Assembly (NCBI RefSeq): GCF_000174355.1
Contig: NZ_ACIS01000001.1
Location: 186,001 to 250,000, forward strand
Direction: 5' to 3'
Source: Pseudogulbenkiania ferrooxidans 2002
GTDB taxonomy: Bacteria > Pseudomonadota > Gammaproteobacteria > Burkholderiales > Chromobacteriaceae
Length of the DNA stretch: 64,000 nucleotides
The position numbers and the translations under genes are program-made. The notes below the pieces were generated by a model. It was not told the DNA's origin, ran no database searches, and saw only the letters and a program-made list of their open reading frames with translations. Shown here piece after piece: positions 1-8,720 of this stretch (position 1 is its first letter; each line of letters opens with the position of its first letter).

Positions 1-2
1 GT

Positions 3-386
3 CATCAGCTGGCTTCGCTGGAAGTGATGGCGCTGGTGTCGCGCGCCTATTTCGTCGCCGAGGTGAACGGGGAAAAGCAGCTGCTGCGCCGCGAGATGCT
101 GGCCGACGGCAGCCTGGGCGCCGCCACGCTGGTGGCGGACGGGGTGGCCTTGCTCAGCGTGGACTACGGCGTGCTGGACGATTGCGACGCCGACTCGACA
201 CCGCGGCTGCATTACGCCGCCGCCGGCGAGGTGGCCGACTGGCGGCAGGTCGGCACGGTGCGCCTGACGCTGACGCTGCAGCAGGCTTCGGCGCTGCAGG
301 CGGGGCAGAAGGTGAGCGTGGCCTACCCGCTGACGGTGGCCTTGCGGGGAGGGGTGCAATGCGCACAGCGTCCGCTGCAGGGCTGA
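3..386 (+). CDS. pilW: Type IV pilus assembly protein PilW, C-terminal part (5' truncated by window edge)
   Basis: This is the 3' part of a gene that enters from the left edge; the frame is open from base 3 to TGA at 384-386. No pilin leader is visible because the N-terminus lies outside. The assignment to PilW (a minor pilin/pilus assembly protein) rests mainly on context: it overlaps pilX, which is followed by pilY1 and a pilE-like gene, the usual pilVWXY1E order. The visible portion is beta-rich and ends in a short Cys-containing tail, as PilW C-termini often do. The stop overlaps the pilX start, so the two are translationally coupled. It could instead be another minor pilin of the operon. 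Confidence 0.7.
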   Translation, partial: HQLASLEVMALVSRAYFVAEVNGEKQLLRREMLADGSLGAATLVADGVALLSVDYGVLDDCDADSTPRLHYAAAGEVADWRQVGTVRLTLTLQQASALQAGQKVSVAYPLTVALRGGVQCAQRPLQG

Positions 387-1009
387 GGCAGCGCGGCAGC
401 GCCCTGATCGTGGCTCTGATGGTGCTGCTCATGATGACCCTGGTGGTGCTGGGGTCGTCGCGCCTGATCGTCGACGAGCAGCGCATCGGCAGCAACCAGA
501 GCGACCGCCAGGCCACCTTCCAGCTCGCCGAACTGGCGTTGAAGGCGGCCGAGGCGCGGGTGGCGGAGATGGACCAGGCGCTCGACGTGGCGGGCAAGAG
601 CGACGACGCCTTGTTCGGCGCCGGCGGCGTGTTCAGCGCCAGCTGCCGCAACGACGCCAACCCGGCCGGCTGGCAGAGCGGGCTGTGCGCCACCAGCGCG
701 CAGGTGGGCGGCGGCGCGCTCCAGCCCTGGGAGCGCACCGTCAGCGTCGGCAAGCAGAGCGTGCCCGCGCTGCACCCCTGCGGCAACGCGCTGGAATACG
801 CCTTCAAGAGCGGCGCGGTGCAGAACCGCTGCCCCGACGTGGTGACGCTGGACGGGGTGTGGGCCAACCCGCGCTACCTGATCGAGCTGGTCGACCGGAA
901 CTACCAGGACAGCGACGGCGGCGGACGGCTGTACCGTCTCACCGTGCGCGCCTGGGGCAAGAACGCCAACAGCGTGGTGACGCTGCAAAGCTATTACGTG
1001 GTGCCGTGA
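359..1009 (+). CDS. pilX: Type IV pilus assembly protein PilX (minor pilin-like)
   Basis: 216-aa protein. The ATG at 359 lies inside the end of pilW (28-bp overlap) and is preferred to upstream starts because it places the short basic leader (MRTASAAGLRQRGSALIVAL) just before a hydrophobic helix at about residues 13-36, as in the PilX N-terminal domain family. The rest is an extracytoplasmic domain with four or so cysteines. PilX proteins act with PilV, PilW and PilY1 at the pilus tip or in the priming complex for type IV pilus assembly in the inner membrane and periplasm. The stop TGA shares its last base with the pilY1 start, so the operon is tightly coupled. Confidence 0.85.
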   Translation: MRTASAAGLRQRGSALIVALMVLLMMTLVVLGSSRLIVDEQRIGSNQSDRQATFQLAELALKAAEARVAEMDQALDVAGKSDDALFGAGGVFSASCRNDANPAGWQSGLCATSAQVGGGALQPWERTVSVGKQSVPALHPCGNALEYAFKSGAVQNRCPDVVTLDGVWANPRYLIELVDRNYQDSDGGGRLYRLTVRAWGKNANSVVTLQSYYVVP

Positions 1010-3996
1010 TGATCTCCCGCTTCCTGCCCCTGCTCGGCCTGGCCGGGCTGCTGCTGCCGATGCCAACCTATCCGGCCAACAGTTGCACGCTGCCGGCCTA
1101 CAACAGCCCCTATCCGAGCGCACCGTTGCAGCTGTCGGTCAAGGTCACGCCCAATATCCTGCTGTTCTTCGACAACTCGGGCAGCATGGCCTGGGATGTG
1201 TACGGCAATACCGGCCAGAAGCGCGAGAGGCATTGCAACTGGCGCGGCTGCTGGTATGGCGACGTGCTCGACCCGTTGCAGGGCGAGACGCGGCTGTCGA
1301 TCGCCAAGGACGTCACCAAGAGCATGATCGATGCCTATCCCGACATGCGCTGGGGCTTGTTCTCGTTCGATCCGTCCAGCAGCAAGGACTACGTCAACGA
1401 CCGTGAGGATCTGCGCTACAACCGGGCGGGGCGGCTGGTGGCGGAGGTCGGTGGCGGCAAGGACCATCTCGACCGGGTCAAGAGCGCTATCGACAGCCTC
1501 GGCGCCGACACCAACACGCCACTGGCCGAGGCCTACTACGAGATGACGCGCTATTACCGCGGCATGAGCTCGGCCTATTACAAGCCGGTCAATCCGGCGT
1601 CGGGCAGCCGCGGTTCCGGCCGCTACGCCAGCCCGGTGCAGTACCGCTGCCAGGCCAACTTCGTCCTGATGATGACCGACGGCGAGCCGACCGAGGACAA
1701 CGAGTTTCCGCTGTCTGGCGACCCCCTCTTCGCGGGGCTGTCGCTGGGCAAGGACAATCCCCTGCCGTCCTTCGCCGGGCGCGCCGCTGCCGGCGACCTG
1801 TTCACCTCCGGCAGCGACGGCGAGGGCCAGGGCTGGGACGCCGAGACGTTCGCCCGGCAGTCGATCAAGACCTACACCATCGGCTTCACCGTCGATAACA
1901 CCCTGCTGCAGAAAACCGCCATGCAGGGCGGGGGGCGTTATTTCACCGCCAGCAACCGGGAACAGCTCAAGGCCAGCTTCACCTCGGCGATGGACGACAT
2001 CTACCGCCAGAACTCGACCTCGACGCCGCCGGTCAGCGGCGAGCGCCAGACCAGCGCGCTGCTGCATACCACCTACGACACCCGCAGCTGGACCTCGCGT
2101 CTGCTGAGCTACCCGGTCGACGCCAAGGGCAGGCCGGACTTCAGCCGGCCGAGCGAGGCGCTGCTGCCGGACTGGGACAAGCGCACCGTCTATACCCGCT
2201 ACTACGACAATCGCAGCAACAACTGGGTGTGCAACAAGAACGGCAGCAACAAGGCCATCGACAGCAACGTCGTGGCGCAGGCGTTCAAGCCCGGCATGGC
2301 CGACAACGACAAGCTCACCTTCGGCAGCCAGCCCAACGACGTGATCCACTTCGTGCTGGGCCACGCCATGCCGGGGCAGCGCTTCGATAAGCGCACCACG
2401 CCCTGGCTCGGCGACGTCATCGACTCGCCGCTGACCACGTTCTCGGCCACGGACGCCCAGCTGGTGGCGGTGGGCGGCAACGACGGCATGCTGCACGTGT
2501 TTCGCAAGGCGACGGGCGAGAGCGCCTACCAGGAGGTGCTGGGCTACGTGCCGTTCGAGGTGCTGACCCGGCTCGTCGATCTCACCGACCCCGACTACGG
2601 CTCCGCGGCCAAGCCGCACCGCTACTACGTCAACGGCGCGAGCGTGGCGCAGACCCTGGACAATGGCCGCACCTACCTGGTGGGCGCGTTGGCGCAGGGC
2701 GGCAAGGCGCTGTTTTCGCTCGATGTCAGCTCGCTGATGTCGGCCAGCGGCAAGGCGGCCGCGCCGGCCGAGGTGGTGCGCTGGGAAGCCGGCGCGGCGA
2801 GCGGCGCGAGCGCGCTCGGCTACGTCTTCGGCCAACCGGTGATCGCCAAGGTGCGCCATCCGGTGAGCGGCGCCAGCGTGTGGGCGGCGATCAGCGGCAA
2901 CGGCTACGACAGCGCCAGCGGCCAGGCCGCGCTGCTGGCGTTCGAACTGGACAGCGGCACCCTGCTGGGCGAGATCAAGGTCGGCCGCGTCGGCGGCAAC
3001 GGCCTGTCCGGGCCGGCGGTGCTGGACTTCGATGGCGACAAGGTGGCCGATGCGGTCTACGCCGGCGACCTCAAGGGCAATGTCTGGCGCTTCGACCTGC
3101 GCGGCGACTGGGCGGCGCCGGCCAGCCCGTTCTGGCAGGGCGACGCCAGCCAGCCGGTCACCGCCACGCCGGCGTTGTACCGGCGCCCGGGCGGCGACGG
3201 CTACATGGTGCTGTTCGGCAGCGGCCAGCTGCTGTACGACAGCGACCGCCGCTCCACCACCGGCCAGAGCGTGTACGGGCTGTGGGACACGCCGCAAAGC
3301 GGCAAGTATTACCAGTACGGCGACCGCGAGGGCGCCGGCGGGCGCGGGCTGATCGTGCGCCAGAGCCTCGATGGCGAAGTCGGCAGCACGGTGAAGATGG
3401 CCGATGGCAGCCTGCACGACTACACCGTGCGCCGCACCACCAGCCACCCGGTCGCCATCGGCGAGAAGGCGGCCGGCGGCTGGTACCTGGACCTGGCGGC
3501 CGGCAGCGGCGAGCGCCTGCTGCACGCCCCGGTGCTGGTCGGCGAGCGGCTCTACTTCACCACGCAGATTCCCTTCGTGGCGAACCTGCAGTGTTCGGTC
3601 GGCGGCGACGGCTGGCTGATGTCGTTGGACCCGCTCTCCGGGGCGGCGCCGGCCAAGACCGCGTTCGACCTGAACGGCGACGACAAGGGCACGATCGCCG
3701 ACTGGGCCGTGTTCGAAACGGGCAAGGTGGCCCAGATCCCCAGCGGCGTGCGTTCCGAAGTCGGCATGCCGTCGGCGCTGCGGCTCTACGTCAGTGCCGC
3801 CAGCAACTATCAATGGCAGAGTTATGCCGACCAGAACGGCCAGATCAACAACCGCGACAACGCCAGCATCGCCAAGGCCGGCAAGGGGCTGCGGCTGGCG
3901 TTCGGCGGCAGCAACGACGGGACGCCGGCGGGGGTAGGCATCCCCGGCGACGCCAGCAAACAAGGCAGGCGCATCGCCTGGCGGGAGATATTCTGA
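1009..3996 (+). CDS. pilY1: Type IV pilus tip/biogenesis protein PilY1
   Basis: 995-aa secreted protein with an N-terminal signal peptide (residues 1-24). Near the N-terminus DNSGSM (residues 55-60) is a von Willebrand A MIDAS motif. The C-terminal half, from about residue 460, is a PilY1 beta-propeller domain (GDVIDSPL start). Two aspartate-rich calcium-binding loops are visible: DFDGDKVAD near residue 673 and DLNGDDKGT near residue 886. PilY1 is a pilus-tip adhesin and retraction regulator whose calcium site controls pilus extension and retraction. The ATG at 1009 overlaps the pilX stop; the stop at 3994-3996 overlaps the following pilin start. Length and domain order match the family. Confidence 0.93.
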   Translation: MISRFLPLLGLAGLLLPMPTYPANSCTLPAYNSPYPSAPLQLSVKVTPNILLFFDNSGSMAWDVYGNTGQKRERHCNWRGCWYGDVLDPLQGETRLSIAKDVTKSMIDAYPDMRWGLFSFDPSSSKDYVNDREDLRYNRAGRLVAEVGGGKDHLDRVKSAIDSLGADTNTPLAEAYYEMTRYYRGMSSAYYKPVNPASGSRGSGRYASPVQYRCQANFVLMMTDGEPTEDNEFPLSGDPLFAGLSLGKDNPLPSFAGRAAAGDLFTSGSDGEGQGWDAETFARQSIKTYTIGFTVDNTLLQKTAMQGGGRYFTASNREQLKASFTSAMDDIYRQNSTSTPPVSGERQTSALLHTTYDTRSWTSRLLSYPVDAKGRPDFSRPSEALLPDWDKRTVYTRYYDNRSNNWVCNKNGSNKAIDSNVVAQAFKPGMADNDKLTFGSQPNDVIHFVLGHAMPGQRFDKRTTPWLGDVIDSPLTTFSATDAQLVAVGGNDGMLHVFRKATGESAYQEVLGYVPFEVLTRLVDLTDPDYGSAAKPHRYYVNGASVAQTLDNGRTYLVGALAQGGKALFSLDVSSLMSASGKAAAPAEVVRWEAGAASGASALGYVFGQPVIAKVRHPVSGASVWAAISGNGYDSASGQAALLAFELDSGTLLGEIKVGRVGGNGLSGPAVLDFDGDKVADAVYAGDLKGNVWRFDLRGDWAAPASPFWQGDASQPVTATPALYRRPGGDGYMVLFGSGQLLYDSDRRSTTGQSVYGLWDTPQSGKYYQYGDREGAGGRGLIVRQSLDGEVGSTVKMADGSLHDYTVRRTTSHPVAIGEKAAGGWYLDLAAGSGERLLHAPVLVGERLYFTTQIPFVANLQCSVGGDGWLMSLDPLSGAAPAKTAFDLNGDDKGTIADWAVFETGKVAQIPSGVRSEVGMPSALRLYVSAASNYQWQSYADQNGQINNRDNASIAKAGKGLRLAFGGSNDGTPAGVGIPGDASKQGRRIAWREIF

Positions 3997-4421
3997 TGCG
4001 GTACAAGGTTGGCCGAAGCCGGGGCTTCACCCTGATCGAACTGCTGATCGCGCTGGCGGTGGTCGGCATCCTGGCGTCGCTGGCGCTGCCCTCGTACCGC
4101 GAGCACGTGATCCGCGCGCGCCAGAGCGAGGCGAGAGCCGCGCTGCTCGACAATGCCCACTTCCTCGAGCGCTGGTACAGCGAGAAGGGCACCTTCAAGC
4201 AGTCGTCCACCGCCTGGCCCACCCTGCCGGTGACCGCCACCGAGTTCTACGACATCGCCTTCGCCAGCACCGCCAAGAACACCGACGACGGCGAGTACCA
4301 GCTGGAGGCCTCGCCCAAGGCGGGCAAGGACTGGGTCGGCGGCACGCTGACGCTGGACCAGGACGGCAACATCAAGCTGTGCCAGACCGGGAAGGACGGC
4401 AAGGAAAGCTGCACCTTGTAG
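3996..4421 (+). CDS. pilE: Type IV minor pilin, PilE family
   Basis: 141-aa prepilin with a short basic leader (MRYKVGRSRG) cut before F in GFTLIELLIALAVVGILASL, the class III signal recognised by prepilin peptidase PilD; Glu at mature position 5 is present. A C-terminal cysteine pair (CQTGKDGKESC) would make a small disulfide loop. It ends the pilWXY1E operon (1-bp overlap with pilY1). Short minor pilins of this family include both pilus-priming subunits and the DNA-binding competence pilin ComP of Neisseria; the sequence alone does not decide which. The leader codons contain a copy of the AGGTTGGCCGAA word (4006-4017). Confidence 0.88.
   Translation: MRYKVGRSRGFTLIELLIALAVVGILASLALPSYREHVIRARQSEARAALLDNAHFLERWYSEKGTFKQSSTAWPTLPVTATEFYDIAFASTAKNTDDGEYQLEASPKAGKDWVGGTLTLDQDGNIKLCQTGKDGKESCTL
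4006..4017 (+). repeat. Signal word copy 1 (AGGTTGGCCGAA)
   Basis: Exact 12-mer in plus orientation inside the prepilin leader codons of the PilE-like gene, where it encodes part of K-V-G-R-S. This reading frame differs from that of the RLAE copies. Confidence 0.7.
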
Positions 4422-4437
4422 CGCGCCGTTGGGCGGC

Positions 4438-4449
4438 TTCGGCCAACCT
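4438..4449 (-). repeat. Signal word copy 2 (AGGTTGGCCGAA)
   Basis: Exact 12-mer on the minus strand, intergenic, 17 bp after the pilE-like stop and just before the hairpin that ends the efflux operon. Confidence 0.7.
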
Positions 4450-4462
4450 TTGGGCGACAAAA

Positions 4463-4485
4463 ACCCGGCGTGGCTCACGCCGGGT
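4463..4485 (-). terminator. Rho-independent terminator of the emrB operon
   Basis: A 10-bp perfect stem (ACCCGGCGTG / CACGCCGGGT) with a 3-nt loop. On the minus strand it is followed by TTTTTGT, so it terminates the efflux operon that ends at 4506. It may also slow read-through from the pilus operon. Confidence 0.8.
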
Positions 4486-4505
4486 GTTGACGGTGAGCGG
4501 ACGGC

Positions 4506-6038
4506 TCAGTGCGCGCCGCCGTCGCCACCAGAGTGCCCGAACGGCGGTTTGGCGAACCAGATCAGCCCGAGCAGCAGCACGAACAGGCAACCCGCGCCCC
4601 AGAACACCTCGTTGGACGCCAGCACATAGCCCTGTGTGGTGATCTCGCGTGCCGTCAGCGCCGCCTGCTGGCCGGCCGACAGCCCGGCCTGGCCCAGCAG
4701 CCCGAACCACTGCTGTGCGACGCTGCCGCCGCTGTCGATGGCGGCGGTGAGCTGGGTGTGGTGGACCGCCTCGCGCGTATCCCACAGCGTGGTGCTGACC
4801 GAGGCGCCGATGCTGCCGGCCAGGATGCGCAGGAAGTTCGACAGGCTGGAGGCGCTCGCCACGCGGTTGGGCGCCACGCGCGACAGCGTGATGGTGGTCA
4901 GCGGCATGAAGAAGCAGGCCAGCCCGATGCCCTGCACGAACTGCGGCCAGATCACGTAGGCCAGGTCCATCTGCGGCGAGAAATGGGTGCGCCAGAAGAA
5001 GCACAGCGCGAACACGCTGAGGCTCACCGTCACCAGCCAGCGCATGTCGAGGCGGTGCGCGTTCTTGCCGATGATCGGGGAGAGCAGCACCGGCAGGATG
5101 CCGACCGGCGCCGAGGCGATGCCGGCCCAGGTCGCGGTGTAGCCCAGCTGGGTTTGCAGCATCAAGGGCAGCAGCACCACGCCGCCGAAGTACATCATGT
5201 AGCCCAGGCTGATGCAGATCACGCCGACCGTGAAGTTGCGGATGCGGAACAGCGACAGGTCGATGATCGGGTGCTCCTCGCCCAGCTCCCAGATCACCAG
5301 GTAGGTCAGCGCCACCACCGCGACGATGGCCATCATCACCACCTCGCTGGAGTGGAACCAGTCGAGCTCCTTGCCCTTGTCCAGCATCAGCTGCAGCGCG
5401 CCCACGCCCAGCACCAGCAGCGTCAGGCCGACGCGGTCGATCGGCAACGCCTTGATCTCGCTCTCGCGTCCTTGCAGCTCGCGCCGCGCCACGGCGGCGG
5501 CGAACAGACCGACCGGGATGTTGATGAAGAAGATCCAGGCCCAGTGCCAGTTGTCGCTGATCCAGCCGCCCAACAGCGGGCCGAAGATCGGCGCCACGAT
5601 CACCGTCATCGCCCACAGCGCCAGCGCCATGCCCTTCTTCTCGGGCGGATAGCAGGCCAACAGCAGGCTCTGCGACAGCGGGATCAGCGGCCCGGCCACC
5701 GCGCCTTGCAGGATGCGGAAGGCGATCAGCAGCGGCAGGTTCGGCGCTAGTCCGCACAGCCACGAGGCCAGCACGAACAGCACGGTCGAGGCGACGAACA
5801 GCCGCACCTCGCCGACGCGCTTGGCGAGCCAGCCGGTGAGCGGCACGGCGATGGCGTTGGCGACGCCGAACGAGGTGATCACCCAGGTGCCCTGGCTGGT
5901 GGCGGCGCCGAGGTTGCCGGCGATGGTCGGCAGCGCCACGTTGGCGATGGTGGTGTCGAGCACCTGCATGAAGGTGGCCAGCGACAGCGCCAGCGTGATC
6001 CATACCAGGCGCGCGCCGGTGAGCGGAGGAGGCGTCAT
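4506..6038 (-). CDS. emrB: EmrB-type multidrug efflux MFS transporter (DHA2, 14 TM)
   Basis: 510-aa inner-membrane protein with about 14 hydrophobic segments, typical of the DHA2 drug:H+ antiporter family. Visible signatures are the motif C-like N-terminal stretch (LATFMQVLDTTIANVALPTI), with the D-x-T-I-A-N-V-A-L-P sequence, and the motif A region between TM2 and TM3 (GWLAKRVGEVRLF). It would export lipophilic toxic compounds with the adaptor EmrA and the outer-membrane factor encoded upstream. It is the last gene of the marR-omf-emrA-emrB operon, 15 bp after emrA, with GGAG upstream of the ATG. Substrates cannot be told from sequence. Confidence 0.93.
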   Translation of the reverse strand: MTPPPLTGARLVWITLALSLATFMQVLDTTIANVALPTIAGNLGAATSQGTWVITSFGVANAIAVPLTGWLAKRVGEVRLFVASTVLFVLASWLCGLAPNLPLLIAFRILQGAVAGPLIPLSQSLLLACYPPEKKGMALALWAMTVIVAPIFGPLLGGWISDNWHWAWIFFINIPVGLFAAAVARRELQGRESEIKALPIDRVGLTLLVLGVGALQLMLDKGKELDWFHSSEVVMMAIVAVVALTYLVIWELGEEHPIIDLSLFRIRNFTVGVICISLGYMMYFGGVVLLPLMLQTQLGYTATWAGIASAPVGILPVLLSPIIGKNAHRLDMRWLVTVSLSVFALCFFWRTHFSPQMDLAYVIWPQFVQGIGLACFFMPLTTITLSRVAPNRVASASSLSNFLRILAGSIGASVSTTLWDTREAVHHTQLTAAIDSGGSVAQQWFGLLGQAGLSAGQQAALTAREITTQGYVLASNEVFWGAGCLFVLLLGLIWFAKPPFGHSGGDGGAH

Positions 6039-6053
6039 GGCGGGCGCTCCGGC

Positions 6054-7205
6054 TTAGTGGCTGGCGCCGGCGTTGGCGGCGAGCAGCTGCGCCACCAGCG
6101 CATCGGCCTGCGCCAGGTCCGGGGTCAGGGCGCGCGTGACCTGGGCCGGCGCAGTGCGCGGCGCCTCGGCCAGGGTGGGGCCGTCCTGCTTGCGGGTCTG
6201 CACCTCGACCTGCATCGACAGCCCGACGCGCAGCGGGTGCGTCTTCAGCTCGGCGGCGTCGAGTTCGATGCGCACCGGCACGCGCTGCACCACCTTGATC
6301 CAGTTGCCGGTGGCGTTCTGCGCCGGCAGCAGCGAGAAGGCGCTGCCGGTGCCGGCGGCCAGCCCGGCCACCTTGCCGTGATAGGTGACGTCGCCGCCGT
6401 ACATGTCGGCGTGCAGTTCCACCGGCTGGCCGAGGCGGATGGTGTGCAGCTGGCTTTCCTTGAAGTTGGCGTCCACCCACACCTTGTCGAGCGGCACGAT
6501 CGCCAGCATCGGGCTACCGGCGCTGACGCGCTGGCCGACCTGCACGCTGCGGCGCGCCACATAGCCAGCCAGCGGGGCGCGCACCTCGGTGCGCTGGAGC
6601 GCGAGCCAGGCTTCCTTGAGACGGGTGGCGGCGCGCGCCACCGCCGGCTTGCTGGCCAGCGTTTCCTGGCCGAGCAGGGCCTGGGTGCTGGCGGCCTGTT
6701 CCTGCGCCACCGCCAAGGCGGCGCGCGCGGTGGCCACGGCGTCGCGCGCGTGCGCCAGCTCCTCGGCCGACAGCGCCTCGCTGCCCGCCAGCTGCTGGCG
6801 TCGTTTCAGGTCGTCTTCTGCCCGTGCCAGCTCGCTCTGGCGCAGGCTGACCTGGGCGCTTTGCTGGCGTTCGCTGCCGATCAGCTGGCGCGTTTCGCGC
6901 ACCGCCTGCACGAACTCGTTGCGCGCCCGTTCGAACGCCAGGCGGGCGTCGTTGGCTTCCAGCGTCACCACGGTCTGGCCGGCGTTGACGCGGTCGGTGT
7001 CGTCGGCGGCGATGCTGACCACGGTGCCGGCGATCTCCGGCGTGAGCTGGATCAGGTGGCCGTTGACGTAGGCGTCGTCGGTGGCTTCCTGGTAGCGCAG
7101 CACGGTGGCCCAGTAGGCGCCGTAACCGATGGCGGCGATGGCGAACACCAGGCTGGCCAGGATCAGGCCGCGCTGGCGCGAAGGGTTTTTGGCGGGTTTT
7201 TCCAT
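6054..7205 (-). CDS. emrA: EmrA-type membrane fusion protein of drug efflux (HlyD family)
   Basis: 383-aa periplasmic adaptor with one N-terminal TM segment (about residues 14-33), then a split biotinyl-lipoyl-like domain around a long alpha-helical coiled-coil hairpin (roughly residues 75-190, Ala/Gln/Arg-rich). The second half of the lipoyl domain and beta-barrel follow (AGYVARRSVQVGQRVSAG, then WVDANFKESQL, a hallmark of EmrA). It links EmrB to the outer-membrane channel. The start has GAGGAAC 8 bp upstream. It lies 10 bp after the outer-membrane factor gene and 15 bp before emrB. Confidence 0.93.
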   Translation of the reverse strand: MEKPAKNPSRQRGLILASLVFAIAAIGYGAYWATVLRYQEATDDAYVNGHLIQLTPEIAGTVVSIAADDTDRVNAGQTVVTLEANDARLAFERARNEFVQAVRETRQLIGSERQQSAQVSLRQSELARAEDDLKRRQQLAGSEALSAEELAHARDAVATARAALAVAQEQAASTQALLGQETLASKPAVARAATRLKEAWLALQRTEVRAPLAGYVARRSVQVGQRVSAGSPMLAIVPLDKVWVDANFKESQLHTIRLGQPVELHADMYGGDVTYHGKVAGLAAGTGSAFSLLPAQNATGNWIKVVQRVPVRIELDAAELKTHPLRVGLSMQVEVQTRKQDGPTLAEAPRTAPAQVTRALTPDLAQADALVAQLLAANAGASH

Positions 7206-7215
7206 GGAGTGTTCC

Positions 7216-8646
7216 TCAGGGCTGCGCCGGGGCCAGCAGGCCGCCGCCCAGCACGGTATTCAGGTTGACGAAGGCGAGCTGGCCGGCGGCCTGGCTGTCG
7301 AGGCGGGCGGCGCGCTGCACCAGCTCCGCATCCTGCGTGCCGAGCAGGTCCAGCTTGTTGCTCAGACCGGCGCGCAGCCGTGCCACGCCGGCGTCGCTGG
7401 CGCGGCGGGCGCTGTCTTCGGCCTGGCGCGCGTCGGCCAGCTGCTGGCGCGCCTGGTCGCGGCCGGACAACGCGTCGGCGGCCTGGCGCAGGGCGTCGAG
7501 CACGGTCTGGTTGTAGCTCTCCACCGCCTCGTCGTAGCGCGCCTGCTCGCGGCTCAGGTTGGCGCGCAGCGCGCCGCTGTGGAAGATCGGCAGGGTGACC
7601 GCCGGGGCGATGCCGAGCATGCGCGATTCGCTTTGCAGCAACTGGCCGATGTCGAGCGACGATAGGCCGATGAAGGCACTCAGCTGCACGTTGGGGTAGA
7701 ACGCGGCACGCGCCGCCTTGACGCTGTGCGCCGCCGCCTCCAGCCGTTCGCGCTGCGCCACCACATCGGGGCGCTGGCCCAGCAGGGCGGCGGTGAGCGC
7801 TGCCTCGTCGAGGTCCGGCGTGGTGCCGAGCGGGGCCGGGCTCAGGGCGTCGAGCGCGTTCGGCGCTTGGCCGGTGAGCGCCGCCAGGGCATGGCGGGCG
7901 CGCGCCGCATCGCCTTGCTGGGCGCTCAGCTGCTGTTTCAGCTGCGCTTGCAGCACTTCCAGCGGGCGCAGGACATCGGCGCTGAGCAGGCCGGCGCTGA
8001 CGCGGGCGCGCAGCAGTTGCAGGCGGCTGTCGGCCAGCTTGAGGCGGCCGGTGCTGAGTTGCTGCTGCGCCAGGGCGCGCTGCAGCACGGTGTACTGGCT
8101 GGCCACGGCCTGGGTTAGCAGCAGTTCGGCCTGGCGGGCGTCGAGCGCCTGGGCACGCTGCTGCCCCAGCGCGGCGTCCAGCTCGGCGCGGTGCTTGCCC
8201 CATAGGTCGAGCTCCCAGCCGCCGTCGAGCGAGATCGCGTACAGCGTCTGGTAGCTGCCGCCGATCGGCGGCGGCAGCAGGCCGTTGGCGGAATAGCGTT
8301 CGCGGTCGAGGCTGGCGTTGGCGTCGAGTTGCGGGCCGCGCCGGCTGTCGGCCAGCCCGCTCAGCGCGGCGGCTTCGCGCACGCGGGCGGCGGCCAGTTT
8401 CAGCGACGGTGCTTGCCGGCGCGCGCTGGCGATCAGCTGGTCGAGTGCCGGGTCGCCCAGCGCCTGCCACCAGTTGTCGTGCACCGGGTCCGCCTTGGCG
8501 GCCGGCAGCGCCAGGCGCTCGGCGTTGAGCGGGGTGGCGGGGGCGGCGCTCGGGGCCGGGGTGGCGCAGCCGGCCAAGAGGCCGGACAGCAGCAGCATTC
8601 CCAGGGCGGGCTGCCAGTGGGGGCGGGGGAGTGGAGGTTTAGTCAT
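7216..8646 (-). CDS. NodT/OprM-family outer-membrane efflux lipoprotein
   Basis: 476-aa RND/EmrAB-type outer membrane factor. Signal peptide ends in a lipobox (LLSGLLAGC), so the mature protein is probably a lipoprotein. Two OEP repeats follow (roughly residues 70-260 and 280-465), each with long Ala/Gln/Leu-rich helices, as in TolC-like trimers. The ATG at 8646 was chosen because it starts just before the signal peptide; an in-frame ATG four codons upstream (8658) is possible. It is the first structural gene after marR, and an operator (8666-8685) sits immediately upstream. Confidence 0.9.
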   Translation of the reverse strand: MTKPPLPRPHWQPALGMLLLSGLLAGCATPAPSAAPATPLNAERLALPAAKADPVHDNWWQALGDPALDQLIASARRQAPSLKLAAARVREAAALSGLADSRRGPQLDANASLDRERYSANGLLPPPIGGSYQTLYAISLDGGWELDLWGKHRAELDAALGQQRAQALDARQAELLLTQAVASQYTVLQRALAQQQLSTGRLKLADSRLQLLRARVSAGLLSADVLRPLEVLQAQLKQQLSAQQGDAARARHALAALTGQAPNALDALSPAPLGTTPDLDEAALTAALLGQRPDVVAQRERLEAAAHSVKAARAAFYPNVQLSAFIGLSSLDIGQLLQSESRMLGIAPAVTLPIFHSGALRANLSREQARYDEAVESYNQTVLDALRQAADALSGRDQARQQLADARQAEDSARRASDAGVARLRAGLSNKLDLLGTQDAELVQRAARLDSQAAGQLAFVNLNTVLGGGLLAPAQP

Positions 8647-8665
8647 GCAATTATTCATTTGCAAA

Positions 8666-8685
8666 ATAATAACTGTGGTTACTAT
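8666..8685. promoter_or_regulatory. MarR-type operator 2, upstream of the outer-membrane factor gene
   Basis: ATAATAA-N6-TTACTAT, a near-perfect inverted repeat that matches the site upstream of marR in 13 of 14 half-site bases. It lies 20 bp upstream of the efflux gene start, where a bound repressor would block transcription. Confidence 0.75.
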
Positions 8686-8698
8686 ATGGTCGACAAAA

Positions 8699-8715
8699 AA
8701 CCGGCCAGGCCGGTT
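8699..8715 (-). terminator. Terminator between marR and the efflux genes
   Basis: Stem AACCGG/CCGGTT with loop CCAGG, followed on the minus strand by TTTTTTG. It separates marR transcripts from the efflux genes, which then need the promoter covered by operator 2. Confidence 0.7.
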
Positions 8716-8720
8716 CCTGC

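Noticed and set aside
994-3963. Very long minus-strand ORF opposite pilY1
   Set aside because: Shadow frame of a GC-rich gene; low-complexity Arg/Ala/Gln/Val-rich product and no family features.
4372-6480. 702-codon minus-strand frame across emrB
   Set aside because: Out-of-frame shadow of emrB and emrA; the real proteins are clear in another frame.
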